From Trematomus loennbergii (lineage: Eukaryota; Chordata; Actinopteri; Perciformes; Nototheniidae): a stretch of DNA of 64,000 nucleotides. The notes beneath the pieces were generated by a model, which saw nothing but the letters and a program-made list of their open reading frames with translations, had not been told where the DNA came from and did no database searches. The stretch lies in the NCBI GenBank assembly GCA_012861695.1, contig JAAOOA010000056.1:2355260-2419259 (forward strand), in the 5' to 3' direction. How positions within the stretch are numbered: the stretch's first letter is position 1; each line of letters opens with the position of its first letter. The translations under genes were made by a program, and so were the position numbers. Positions 31,425 through 42,690 of this stretch are shown in pieces.

Positions 31425-34400
31425 GAGTCATAGGGTCCAGAACTGACTGAAGACATGTGGAACAGAGTCATAGGGTCCAGAACTGACTGAAGACATGTGG
31501 AACAGAGTCATAGGGTCCAGAACTGACTGAAGACATGTGGAACAGAGTCATGGGTCCAGAACTGACTGAAGACATGTGGAACAGAGTCATAGGGTCCAGA
31601 ACTGACTGAAGACATGTGGAACAGAGTCATAGGGTCCAGAACTGACTGAAGACATGTGGAACAGAGTCATAGGGTCCAGAACTGACTGAAGACATGTGGA
31701 ACAGAGTCATAGGGTCCAGAACTGACTGAAGACATGTGGAACAGAGTCATAGGGTCCAGAACTGACTGAAGACATGTGGAACAGAGTCATAGGGTCCAGA
31801 ACTGACTGAAGACATGTGAACAGAGTCATAGGGTCCAGAACTGACTGAAGACATGTGGAACAGAGTCATAGGGTCCAGAACTGACTGAAGACATGTGGAA
31901 CAGAGTCATAGGGTCCAGAACTGACTGAAGACATGTGGAACAGAGTCATAGGGTCCAGAACTGACTGAAGACATGTGGAACAGAGTCATAGGGTCCAGAA
32001 CTGACTGAAGACATGTGGAACAGAGTCATAGGGTCCAGAACTGACTGAAGACATGTGGAACAGAGTCATAGGGTCCAGAACTGACTGAAGACATGTGGAA
32101 CAGAGTCATAGGGTCCAGAACTCACTGAAGACATGTGGAACAGAGTCATAGGGTCCAGAACTGACTGAAGACATGGGAACAGAGTCATAGGGTCCAGAAC
32201 TGACTGAAGACATGAGGAACAGAGTCCTAGGGTCCAGAACTGACTGAAGACATGTGGAACAGAGTCATAGGGTCCAGAACTGACTGAAGACATGTGGACA
32301 GAGTCATAGGGTCCAGAACTGAACTGAAGACATGTGGAACAGAGTCATAGAGTCCAGAACTGACTGAAGACATGTGGAACAGAGTCATAGGGTCCAGAAC
32401 TGACTGAAGACATGTGGAACAGAGTCATAGGGTCCAGAACTGACTGAAGACATGTGGAACAGAGTCATAGAGTCCAGAACTGACTGAAGACATGTGGAAC
32501 AGAGTCATAGGGTCCAGAACTGACTGAAGACATGTGGAACAGAGTCATAGGGTCCTGAACTGACTGAAGACATGTGGAACAGAGTCATAGGGTCCAGAAC
32601 TGACTGAAGACATGTGGAAACAGAGTCATAGGGTCCTGACTGACTGAAGACATGTGGAACAGAGTCATAGGGTCCTGAACTGACTGAAGACATATGGAAC
32701 AGAGTCATAGGGTCCAGACTGACTGAAGACATGTGGAACAGAGTCATAGGGTCCAGAACTGACTGAAGACATGTGGAACAGAGTATAGGGTCCCTGAACT
32801 GACTGTAGACATGTGGAACAGAGTCATAGGGTCCAGAACTGACTGAAGACATGAGGAACAGAGTCATAGGTCCTGAACTGACTGAAGACATGTGAACAGA
32901 GTCATAGGGTCCTGAACTGACTGAAGATATGTGGAACAGAGTCATAGGGTCCGAACTGACTGAAGACATGAGGAACAGAGTCATAGGGTCCTGAACTGAC
33001 TGAAGACATGAGGAACAGAGTCATAGGGTCCAGAACTGACTGAAGACATGTGGAACGAGTCATAGGGTCCAGAACTGACTGAAGACATGTGGAACAGAGT
33101 CATAGGGTCCAGAACTGACTGAAGACATGAGGAACAGAGTCATAGGGTCCAGAACTGACTGAAGACATGTGGAACAGAGTCATAGGGTCCAGAACTGACT
33201 GAAGACGTGGAACAGAGTCATAGGTCCAGAACTGACTGAAGACATGTGGAACAGAGTCATAGGGTCCAGAACTGACTGAAGACATGTGGAACAGAGTCAT
33301 AGGGTCCTGAACTGACTGAAGACATGTGGAACAGAGTCATAGGGTCCTGAACTGACTGAAGACATGAGGAACAGAGTCATAGGGTCCAGAACTGACTGAA
33401 GACGTGGAACAGAGTCATAGGGTCCAGAACTGACTGAAGACATGTGGAACAGAGTCATAGGTCCAGAACTGACTGAAGACATGTGGAACAGAGTCATAGG
33501 TCCTGAACTGACTGAAGACATGTGGAACAGAGTCATAGGGTCCAGAACTGACTGAAGACATGTGGAACAGAGTCATAGAGTCCAGAACTGACTGAAGACA
33601 TGTGGAACAGAGTCATAGGGTCCAGAACTGACTGAAGACATGTGGAACAGAGTCATAGGGTCCAGAACTGACTGAAGACATGTGGAACAGAGTCATAGGG
33701 TCCAGAACTGACTGAAGACATGTGGAACAGAGTCATAGGGTCCAGAACTGACTGAAGACATGTGGAACAGAGTCATAGGGTCCGAACTGACTGAAGACAT
33801 GTGGACAGAGTCATAGGGTCCAGAACTGACTGAAGACATGTGGAACAGAGTCATAGGGTCCTGAACTGACTGAGACATGTGGAACAGAGTCATAGGGTCC
33901 AGAACTGACTGAAGACATGTGGAACAGAGTCATAGGGTCCTGAACTGACTGAAGACATGTGGAACAGAGTCATAGGGTCCAGAACTGACTGAAGACATGT
34001 GGAACAGAGTCATAGGGTCCAGAACTGACTGAAGACATGTGGAACAGAGTCATAGGGTCCTGAACTGACTGAAGACATGTGGAACAGAGTCATAGGGTCC
34101 AGAACTGACTGAAGACATGTGGAACAGAGTCATAGGGTCCTGACTGACTGAAGACATGTGGAACAGAGTCATAGGGTCCTGAACTGACTGAAGACATGTG
34201 GAACAGAGTCATAGGGTCCAGAACTGACTGAAGACATGAGGAACAGAGTCATAGGGTCCAGAACTGACTGAAGACATGTGGAACAGAGTCATAGGGTCCA
34301 GAACTGACTGAAGACATGAGGAACAGAGTCATAGGGTCCAGAACTGACTGAAGACATGTGGAACAGAGTCATAGGGTCCTGAACTGACTGAAGACATGTG

Positions 34401-36668
34401 GAACAGAGTCATAGGGTCCAGAACTGACTGAAGACATGAGGAACAGAGTCATAGGGTCCAGAACTGACTGAAGACGTGGAACAGAGTCATAGGGTCCAGA
34501 ACTGACTGAAGACATGTGGAACAGAGTCTAGGGTCCTGAACTGACTGAAGACATGTGGAACAGAGTCATAGGGTCCAGAACTGACTGAAGACATGTGGAA
34601 CAGAGTCATAGGGTCCTGAACTGACTGAAGACATGTGGAACAGAGTCATAGGGTCCTGAACTGACTGAAGACATGTGGAACAGAGTCATAGTCAGAACTG
34701 ACTGAAGACATGTGGAACAGAGTCATAGGGTCCAGAACTGACTGAAGACATGAGGAACAGAGTCATAGGTCCAGAACTGACTGAAGACATGTGGAACAGA
34801 GTCATAGGGTCCAGAACTGACTGAAGACATGTGGAACAGAGTCATAGGGTCCAGAACTGACTGAAGACATGTGGAACAGAGTCATAGAGTCCGAACTGAC
34901 TGAAGACATGTGGAACAGAGTCATAGGGTCCAGAACTGACTGAAGACATGTGAACAGAGTCATAGGGTCCAGAACTGACTGAAGACATGTGGAACAGAGT
35001 CATAGATCCAGAACTGACTGAAGACATGTGGAACAGAGTCATAGGGTCCGAACTGACTGAAGACATGTGGAACAGAGTCATAGGGTCCAGAACTGACTGA
35101 AGACATGTGGAACAGAGTCATAGAGTCCAGAACTGACTGAAGACATGTGGAACAGAGTCATAGGGTCCAGAACTGACTGAAGACATGTGGAACAGAGTCA
35201 TAGGGTCCTGAACTGACTGAAGACATGTGGAACAGAGTCATAGGGTCCAGAACTGACTGAAGACATGTGGAACAGAGTCATAGGGTCCTGAACTGACTGA
35301 AGACATGTGGAACAGAGTCATAGGGTCCTGAACTGACTGAAGACATATGGAACAGAGTCATAGGGTCCAGAACTGACTGAAGACATGTGGAACAGAGTCA
35401 TAGGGTCCAGAACTGACTGAAGACATGTGGAACAGAGTCATAGGGTCCTGAACTGACTGTAGACATGTGGAACAGAGTCATAGGGTCCAGAACTGACTGA
35501 AGACATGAGAACAGAGTCATAGGGTCCTGACCTGAAGAAGACATGTGGAACAGAGTCATAGGGTCCTGAACTGACTGAAGATATGTGGAACAGAGTCATA
35601 GGGTCCAGAACTGACTGAAGACATGAGAACAGAGTCATAGGGTCCTGAACTGACTGAAGACATGAGGAACAGAGTCATAGGGTCCAGAACTGACTGAAGA
35701 CATGTGGAACAGAGTCATAGGGTCCAGAACTGACTGAAGACATGTGGAACAGAGTCATAGGGTCCAGAACTGACTGAAGACATGATGAACAGAGTCATAG
35801 GGTCCAGAACTGACTGAAGACATGTGGAACAGAGTCATAGGGTCCAGAACTGACTGAAGACGTGGAACAGAGTCATAGGGTCCAAACTGACTGAAGACAT
35901 GTGGAACAGAGTCATAGGGTCCAGAACTGACTGAAGACATGTGGAACAGAGTCATAGGGTCCTGAACTGACTGAAGACATGTGGAACAGAGTCATAGGGT
36001 CCTGAACTGACTGAAGACATGAGGAACAGAGTCATAGGGTCCAGAACTGACTGAAGACGTGGAACAGAGTCATAGGTCCAGAACTGACTGAAGACATGTG
36101 GAACAGAGTCATAGAGTCCAGAACTGACTGAAGACATGTGGAACAGAGTCATAGGGTCCTGAACTGACTGAAGACATGTGGAACAGAGTCATAGGGTCCA
36201 GAACTGACTGAAGACATGTGGAACAGAGTCATAGAGTCCAGAACTGACTGAAGACATGTGGAACAGAGTCATAGGGTCCAGAACTGACTGAAGACATGTG
36301 GAACAGAGTCATAGGGTCCTGAACTGACTGAAGACATGTGGCAGAGTCATAGGGTCCAGAACTGACTGAAGACATGTGGAACAGAGTCATAGGTCCAGAA
36401 CTGACTGAAGACATGTGGAACAGAGTCATAGAGTCCAGAACTGACTGAAGACATGTGGAACAGAGTCATAGGGTCCAGAACTGACTGAAGACATGTGGAA
36501 CAGAGTCATAGGTCCAGAACTGACTGAAGACATGTGGAACAGAGTCATAGGGTCCAGAACTGACTGAAGACATGTGGAACAGAGTCATAGGGTCCAGAAC
36601 TGACTGAAGACATGTGGAACAGAGTCATAGGGTCCAGAACTGACTGAAGACATGTGGAACAGAGTCTA
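31425..36668. repeat. 40-bp minisatellite, about 131 units
   Basis: The unit on the plus strand begins ACAGAGTCATAGGGTCCAGA and continues ACTGACTGAAGACATGTGGA. Variants are GTCCTGAAC for GTCCAGAAC, GAGG for GTGG, and many single-base deletions. The array lies in a BEN gene intron. On the minus strand each unit contains TTCCACATGTCTTCAG, which resembles a 3' splice site. Short open frames that repeat M-S-S-V-S-S-G-P are artefacts because 40 is not a multiple of three. Confidence 0.95.
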
Positions 36669-39017
36669 GGCCGTGTCTCAATTCAGGGGCTGCACCCTTC
36701 GGAGTACGCAGCCTACGCGGTCCACGGAGGACCCAGCCCACGTAGACCGGGTAGGCTGGACCGAGCGGCCTACGAAATGAGACGGTCTAGCCTACGGAGG
36801 GCTTCGTATTTACGTCACGTGATACGCGCTGTTCGGTTGCGCTGCTCCAGCAGCCTGCTAGCAAATTAGCTTACAAGCTAACTCAGCTGAAAAGGTTCCA
36901 GAAACTTTACTTTTACTTTTACATTTTTTGGAGATCAGCGTCGGCGATGAATTAAAGAGGACCATGGCCAGGTAAAGATGAAGCTGTTCCTTTAGCCCCC
37001 AGTAATGTTACATTAGTAAGTTAACAAGTAAATTATATATAGCTGTAATTTAATCATATTATTTCATATTTAAAATAAGTCTTCATTTTTTTTGTACTAA
37101 TAAAACAATATGTTTTTTAAATGAACAAAAGCATGTTGTATAGATTGATTCTTAACAATATTAGTGTTCTAATCTTAATAGCTGTGATCATAACAGTGTA
37201 TATTCTCCTTCTTCCCCTAAACCTGCCCAGATGATGTCCCACTGACCCCAGGTCAGCACCTCCAGGTCCAGCAGCACCGTGACCCCCCGCTCTGCTGAAA
37301 TACACAATTAAACATTTTCTATGACCTATTTTTTGTATTAATAAAATTAAACTGAAGACAGTTTAATGACCTAGAGATATCCTAGTATTCCACTGCTTAT
37401 GTACACATGTTGGAAATAATGGTTAAAACCTCAGTAAATGAAATAAACAATGTGTTGAACAATTACAATTTAATATAGTATTTTCATCTTATCACAAAGT
37501 AGAGGTAAGAATATATCCATCCTCTCTCTGCAGCTTCATGTCTTCTATTATTATAACTTTCATCATTGAGACAGAGGAAATCAATCATGTTATTTAACAT
37601 CATCAGCAGTAAAACAAATATCAGCAAAAGTGTGTTTATGGAGTTGTTTATTTGTATTATATGTGCAGCAAGTATATAGAAGCAGTTGTTTGGGGAATCA
37701 GACAGACTCAAGCTATAATCGTTACATATCTATTAAAAGAAAGGACACATACAAAATCTAATTCTGAAACTAAGACACAAGTCTGTAGGACGGCAGTAAG
37801 CAGAGGTCTGGGTGGAGGATGTTCCTGATCGCGTTTTGCTTTCTCCAGCACCACGGGGGTCCAGGTGGATGGCAGCTCTGTCCTGATGATCCGCTGTGCA
37901 CTTTTCAGATTAGGGGTCCTTCTCCAGCAGATCCATTTCTCCAGAATTTTACGAATTACAGAGAAAAACAAGAGAAAAATAAAAAAGTGAATTAATCATA
38001 TTAAACACAGGATTGCAGAAGTATTATTGCAAAATGTAACTAAGCATTTCAGACAAACAATCCCTAAAGGATCATTTAAAATGATGTACTATTCTGGTTT
38101 TTAAAAAACTAAAGAGATGAAATGACAGTCACATGTGCATCCCTTTGACAGCACGGCACAAATAACATCAAGCAAAAGGCTGCTGTCTATTTGTGATTGT
38201 CTTATTATTATGGGATTAGGATACATTAAATAAACTTTAACCATATAAAAGATGATCAAATCTGGTGGAAATATTTAAAATAGGCTTTTCTTTTAGCCCT
38301 ACCTCAAAGCAGCATGAGCTGAACACAAAGGTTGTAATGTTGTCCCAAAGTTTAATAAACAGTAAACATTGCAACATGTCAGAGAAATACATAAAGCTAA
38401 CAGCAGCTACATGTCAGGGTAGCCTTTTATAAATCCCACCGTACTGTAGGCTATACCGTCTAAATGTTTTCACTTTGGTCTATTTATGTAATATAAAGTA
38501 TAACTTATCTATAACAGAGCCAAGATCTCTGTATGACTTTAGTAAACTTCTGAATTGAATTAAAAATAAGTGTAAACAACAGTGCAGTACGTCCAGCTAG
38601 CTAGTTAGCGTCACATATTTATCCGTATTATTTGACAAAAATGTACGTTTTAATGCCACTTGGGTTTGACGTGTGTGACGTTAGTTAATTTAAAGTAAGT
38701 TAAAACCCAATACTCACATTTATTAGTGATTCCTCCGCTTGCTGCTGCTTTTAAATCCACTCTGCTGGACCGGAAGCCATTTCATTTGAAAAAACTCACT
38801 CTTCCCTGCGCGCATTGCACCCTGGGATATGGTAGGCCGCGGAGTGTCCATCAGATGTATCCTTCAAATTGGGGAAAAGTAGGCTGCATTCGTGGGCCGC
38901 ATTCGGAGGAGTCTCGTCTTTCTTTTGAATTGGGACAGCCTTCTTTCGGTGGAAGTGACGTATGCGGTCTACGAATGCACCCTTCGAAGGATGAAACCCC
39001 TGAATTGAGACACGGCC
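36669..39017. mobile_element. 2.35-kb DNA transposon inserted in the 40-bp minisatellite
   Basis: It has perfect 21-bp terminal inverted repeats, beginning GGCCGTGTCTCAATTCAGGG on the left and inverted on the right. The flanks continue the minisatellite phase (GAGTCTA to the left, ATAGGGTCC to the right). This fits a 3-bp ATA duplication if one A is missing on the left. The inner end sequences (left to about 36840, right from about 38860) are GC-rich and partly inverted. Inside, the minus strand has an 87-codon frame at 37971-37708 (with W-I-C-W-R-R-T-P-N-L-K-S) and a possible exon at about 37290-37215. I cannot assign either to a transposase. Confidence 0.85.
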
Positions 39018-39208
39018 ATAGGGTCCTGAACTGACTGAAGATGTGGAACAGAGTCATAGGGTCCAGAACTCACTGAAGACATGTGGAACAGAGTCATAGG
39101 GTCCAGAACTGACTGAAGACGTGGAACAGAGTCATAGGGTCCAGAACTGACTGAAGACGTGGAACAGAGTCATAGGGTCCAGAACTGACTGAAGACGTGG
39201 AACATAGT
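39018..39208. repeat. Right end of the 40-bp minisatellite
   Basis: Four to five more units of the same array continue after the transposon. The array ends directly beside the BEN gene exon at 39229-39324. Confidence 0.9.
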
Positions 39209-39228
39209 ACAGGCATGGTTCGATGTAC

Positions 39229-39324
39229 AGGAAACTGGAACTTTGAACAGGTGTTTTCATCTTTTCTGCCTGAAGATTCACAAGTTCTTGATCAGGTGTT
39301 GGATGTGGGCTGGCATGATCCTTT
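39229..39324 (-). CDS. BEN-domain gene exon 5
   Basis: The acceptor CTTTATTCATCACTGCAG precedes 39324 and the exon enters in phase 2. It reads K-D-H-A-S-P-H-P-T-P-D-Q-E-L-V-N-L-Q-A-E, then K-M-K-T-P-V-Q-S-S-S-F. The 3' border is uncertain. GT at 39228 (TTTCCT|GTACAT) and GT at 39210 both give phase 2, which fits the coiled-coil exon at 31071. The intron that follows, about 8.2 kb, is filled by the 40-bp minisatellite and its transposon. Confidence 0.65.
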
Positions 39325-39383
39325 CTGCAGTGATGAATAAAGAAAAGAAAGAAAACATTGTTAATAATAGTAATGATTATTAC

Positions 39384-39499
39384 TTTTGCATGATAGGTCC
39401 CCTTTAACTTACCCTTAAATAACTACATCAAGTTTTTCAGGGGCAACACAAACTGCAGAAAACGTTAGCTGCTAACTGTTGTTAGCTAAGACAGCTAAA
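39384..39499. repeat. 116-bp direct repeat, copy 1 (partner 41785-41900)
   Basis: The segment from TTTTGCATGATAGGTCCCCT to GTTAGCTAAGACAGCTA is repeated nearly base for base at 41785-41900. The first 20 bases are the terminus of the TTAA element at 41321-41805, so the copy carries a transposon end plus its flank. Copy 1 is in BEN intron 4, copy 2 in intron 1. Confidence 0.85.
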
Positions 39500-39523
39500 T
39501 AACTGGGTACCAAAGTGCTTTAC

Positions 39524-39625
39524 CTGAGAGAACACGTTCCACATGGAGCAGCAACCATCCGGCTGGGCCTTTTGCTGCATATCATCTCCTCCCTCTCCAC
39601 TGTTTCCAGTAGATCTCTACTGCCT
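39524..39625 (-). CDS. BEN-domain gene exon 4
   Basis: The acceptor TTTCTGTTTTATTGGACAG precedes 39625 and the donor CTCTCAG|GTAAAG follows 39524. The only open register (phase 2 in and out) reads S-R-D-L-L-E-T-V-E-R-E-E-M-I-C-S-K-R-P-S and ends A-P-C-G-T-C-S-L. The exit phase fits exon 5. The entry phase does not fit exon 3 unless one A is removed from that exon's A5 run. Confidence 0.7.
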
Positions 39626-39719
39626 CTGTCCAATAAAACAGAAATGCCCCAAAAAAATCATATTAAAAAAGTTAAAAACAATAACTTGCTTTTGGCATTC
39701 AAATGGATTAGAATCTCAC

Positions 39720-39796
39720 CTTTTTCCTGGATGTCAGGAAGGCCAGGAAGTCGTTCTTCAAGTCCACAACCAGTAATAGGAGTTCAAATGCAAAGC
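39720..39796 (-). CDS. BEN-domain gene exon 3
   Basis: The acceptor TGTCATCATTCAG precedes 39796, entering in phase 1, and the donor AAAAAG|GTGAGA follows 39720. It reads C-F-A-F-E-L-L-L-L-V-V-D-L-K-N-D-F-L-A-F, then L-T-S-R-K-K. As given it exits in phase 0, one base off what exon 4 needs. The AAAAA just before the donor is the likely place of the missing or extra base. Confidence 0.7.
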
Positions 39797-39825
39797 CTGA
39801 ATGATGACAAGAGCAAGAGACTTAC

Positions 39826-39921
39826 ATTTTACAAGATAAATAAAACCAGAGCAGTGTGTACGACATGCAGAGAACAGATCAAATCCACTGACAGACTCAC
39901 ACACTTTGGTGATGTCCTCAT
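39826..39921 (-). CDS. BEN-domain gene exon 2
   Basis: The acceptor CATCATTATCAG precedes 39921 and the donor AAAAT|GTAAGTC follows 39826, phase 1 on both sides. It reads D-E-D-I-T-K-V-C-E-S-V-S-G-F-D-L-F-S-A-C, then R-T-H-C-S-G-F-I-Y-L-V-K. Both junctions are in phase with exons 1 and 3. No known domain is recognised. Confidence 0.75.
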
Positions 39922-40123
39922 CTGATAATGATGTTTCATTTTAGCAGCAGTAACATTACTCAAAGTATATGTCGGACCCAACTCATGTACAGTATGTTTT
40001 GCATCTCCTCAACAATGGTCTGTATAGTTGAGTAGAAACAAACTGTCTCTACAGTTTCAAGTAGATTAACACACATTTGTAAGAAAAGTTTACAATGAAG
40101 CACAAAACCCATCTTTGTATTAA

Positions 40124-40502
40124 AGGTGGGGTAGGTAAGTTTGAGAAACCGGCTCGAGATACACTTTTTGTTATATTCCATGGAATGCTTAACATCCCGA
40201 TAGCAATGAATATCTTAAGTGCTTTGACAAAAAATCCATAAAAAAATGTCATCTGTGGAAGCCGTAATACTGTAAAAAGTACGACCAATCATTTTAGCCG
40301 GCCCAGCTAAAATAACTGGATGGCCTACCTGCCTGTCAGCCTTTCATCTGTGCACAAACTTATCTCGTGCCCTCATTGGTCATGTGCGCGTTCGTGTGTG
40401 TTGGAGGAGGGGCTCTATAAGGAAGTGGCAGATTTTCTCCGGTTGTGTATTTTCAAATTCTAGCGATCTCGAGCCGGTTTCTCAAACTTACCTACCCCAC
40501 CT
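40124..40502. mobile_element. TTAA-flanked DNA transposon 1, 379 bp
   Basis: It has perfect inverted ends of about 36 bp that begin AGGTGGGGTAGGTAAGTTTG. TTAA stands on both sides (40120-40123 and 40503-40506). TTAA duplication is the hallmark of piggyBac and Kolobok elements. There is no coding capacity. It lies in BEN intron 1. Confidence 0.9.
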
Positions 40503-40623
40503 TTAAGCGAGCTGCCACATAAAGTACAGCTTAACATGCTAACCTTTGGTAGAGTTAGCTAACTTCATGTCCAACACAAAACCTCTAACGTCCCTTACAT
40601 TCACAATTTTAAACAAAACTTAA

Positions 40624-41284
40624 AGGTCCCATGTCATGGCCATTTCTACTGATCATAATTCCATTGTTGAGGTCTCCTAAAATAGATTTATATTGTGCAA
40701 TTTTCCAAAATCACACTGGTTTCTCATACAGCATCTCTGTATAGTATGTGTATTCACTCTGTCCTAAACGGCTTGTTGGAGTTCCTGCCCCCCCCTCCCT
40801 GTGAGCCAAGTGGCCGTCTGCGTGACAGTGAGACACAGCGAAACCCAGCCTGAACACACACACACACCGCAGCCTGGCTGGGAGTTTGTGTGTGTGCTCA
40901 CACACCAACGCACAGCCTCGCCGCGTCCCGCCGTCTCGGAGGAGAAATCGGCGGAGCTGCAGCTGAGAAAAGATTGAGTGTGTGTGTGTGTGTGTGAGGA
41001 AGTCTGCGGATTGTAACGTAACGGCTCCGCGGATTGGTCCATTTGGACCAATGGGTCCTTTTGGGCATGGGCACGTCAATGTACCCAGGAAGAAAACAAT
41101 GGAAAAATAGAAATGTCCAACGAGGCGTTCTGGGCAGCATCGACAGGTATTTTCTGTGTTAGAGTTTTACTCGCTACAGGGTGTATTTTGAGGGTTTTTG
41201 ACTCTGCAGACCGTTTACATGCATAAAGACCTTCATAACACACAAGGGGACGGGTAATAACCGGAAAAGCATGACATGGGACCT
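40624..41284. mobile_element. TTAA-flanked DNA transposon 2, 661 bp
   Basis: The ends AGGTCCCATGTCATG and CATGACATGGGACCT are inverted and flanked by TTAA on both sides. The interior has CA/GT repeats and a GC-rich middle, no transposase. The family is common in percomorph fishes. Confidence 0.9.
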
Positions 41285-41320
41285 TTAACTCTCTCAACTT
41301 GTAAAATAATGTTAATTTAA

Positions 41321-41805
41321 AGTGGACCTATCATGCTATATTTGAATATATATTGTAGGGCCAAACCTATATAAGGTATATTTATACGTTTTCTTTTTCA
41401 AAATACCAAACAGATCATGCATTTTAGCCATGCCTCATTTCGCTCTATTTTGCTCTCCTCCAGCCCTGTCTTTGCATGAGGTGCAGCTGACCACGCCCCC
41501 TGCAAAGGAGGGGCCGAGGCACGAGCGTCATGTTACCATGCTGTTACCATGCCACGGCAACCTCTCATTCCCCTGATAGGTGGAGAGTTGCCCATACAGG
41601 CGGAGCACCCCCGTTGCTGACATCAGCGCGTGTTCAAATCTGAATCAGTCTGTATCAAATCCGTTGCAGCCCCGTTTTTTAGAGATTTGGGTATGGAGGA
41701 AAGGAGAGAGGGTTTTATTTTCTGACGCTGCGTGAGTTCCCCGACGCACCGGGGACACATATATATAAAGACATCACAAAGTGCATTTTGCATGATAGGT
41801 CCCCT
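41321..41805. mobile_element. TTAA-flanked DNA transposon 3, 485 bp
   Basis: The ends AGTGGACCTATCATG and CATGATAGGTCCCCT are near-inverse and flanked by TTAA (41317-41320 and 41806-41809). There is no coding sequence. Its right end is duplicated at 39384. Confidence 0.85.
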
Positions 41806-41900
41806 TTAACTTACCCTTAAATAACTACATCAAGTTTTTCAGGGCAACACAAACTGCAGAAAACGTTAGCTGCTAACTGTTGTTAGCTAAGACAGCTAGC
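41785..41900. repeat. 116-bp direct repeat, copy 2 (partner 39384-39499)
   Basis: See the partner copy. Here the repeat spans the right end of TTAA element 3 and its flank. It is therefore the likely source, since the full element is present. Confidence 0.85.
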
Positions 41901-42027
41901 TCGTAACAATAGCCTCCTAGCAAACTTAAGGTTACGTTAACATTAACGTAGCGTTGTAAGAAAGCAAAATGAACCTTCGAGAAAGCTTTTACTCTCAGAC
42001 TGGGTGTAATGGTGTAGCGTTGCTTAC

Positions 42028-42118
42028 CTCCAGAAGGACTTTTAGCTGTTTCCCAGTAGAGACTAGAGAGAGCTGTCATAGGGCTTTCACACCAACGCGA
42101 TTCCCGTTCTAGCTCCAT
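42028..42118 (-). CDS. BEN-domain gene exon 1 with start codon
   Basis: ATG at 42118 opens M-E-L-E-R-E-S-R-W-C-E-S-P-M-T-A-L-S-S-L, then Y-W-E-T-A-K-S-P-S-G. The strong donor TCTGGAG|GTAAGC follows, leaving in phase 1, which fits exon 2. The eight exons (42028-42118, 39826-39921, 39720-39796, 39524-39625, 39229-39324, 30972-31071, 29935-30167, 27945-28129) would encode a protein of about 325 residues: a novel N-terminal region, a short coil and a C-terminal BEN domain. The N-terminal part is not recognised. By family the product should act in the nucleus as a chromatin or DNA-binding repressor, which is inference. Confidence 0.7.
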
Positions 42119-42119
42119 G

Positions 42120-42690
42120 TTAGAGCTTTTCTGGTTCGGACAGGGTTCGAGTTATAAACTGAGCTCTATGGGGGTCTTTAAAACTAAAACTTAACGCACG
42201 CACGCACGCACACACACACTCAAACATTATACACTCAGCCAGGCCACTACCAGTTTTGTTTTGTGCCATTTTGCTGGATTTATTTGTCAATATTTACAGC
42301 GTTGCTGCCCATAGTGATAGCCCTATAGTTTAAATCTACTACCCAAAAATAAACATATGGACATGGGTTGGGTTACTATTTAAAAAAATTACAAATGTAT
42401 TTAGGAACCTATCCAACATATTTTCAGTGGGGGTGGACCTCAAATCCTCTAGGGGGGTCCGGGGGCATGCGGTAAGATATTTTTTTTAATTTTGGAGTTA
42501 AATGCATCAATCTGGTGCACTTTGAGGGGGAAATAAAGAGACTAGATCTATGGAAACACCCATATGAAACAGAACTGTATACATTTAAATAATCATAAAA
42601 TCATAAGAACATGGCCATGGCCCATAACCAATAATATACCATATCCAATATGAAAAAACATTGAAACTTGTTTATTTATTTTTGGTTCAT
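42120..42690. other. Upstream region of the BEN gene
   Basis: A (CGCA/CACA)n run lies at about 42192-42220 and the rest is AT-rich. A promoter for the BEN gene is expected here, but no specific element can be named. Confidence 0.4.

Noticed and set aside
32066..36429. Short frames repeating M-S-S-V-S-S-G-P-Y-D-S-V
   Set aside because: The unit is 40 bp, so registers rotate and the frames exist only by repetition.
31425..36668. CRISPR-like array of regular 40-bp repeats
   Set aside because: There are no unique spacers, the units are contiguous, and the context is a vertebrate intron. It is a minisatellite.
36654..36869. Short plus-strand frame at the transposon left end
   Set aside because: It spans the terminal inverted repeat and has no matching start or splice context.
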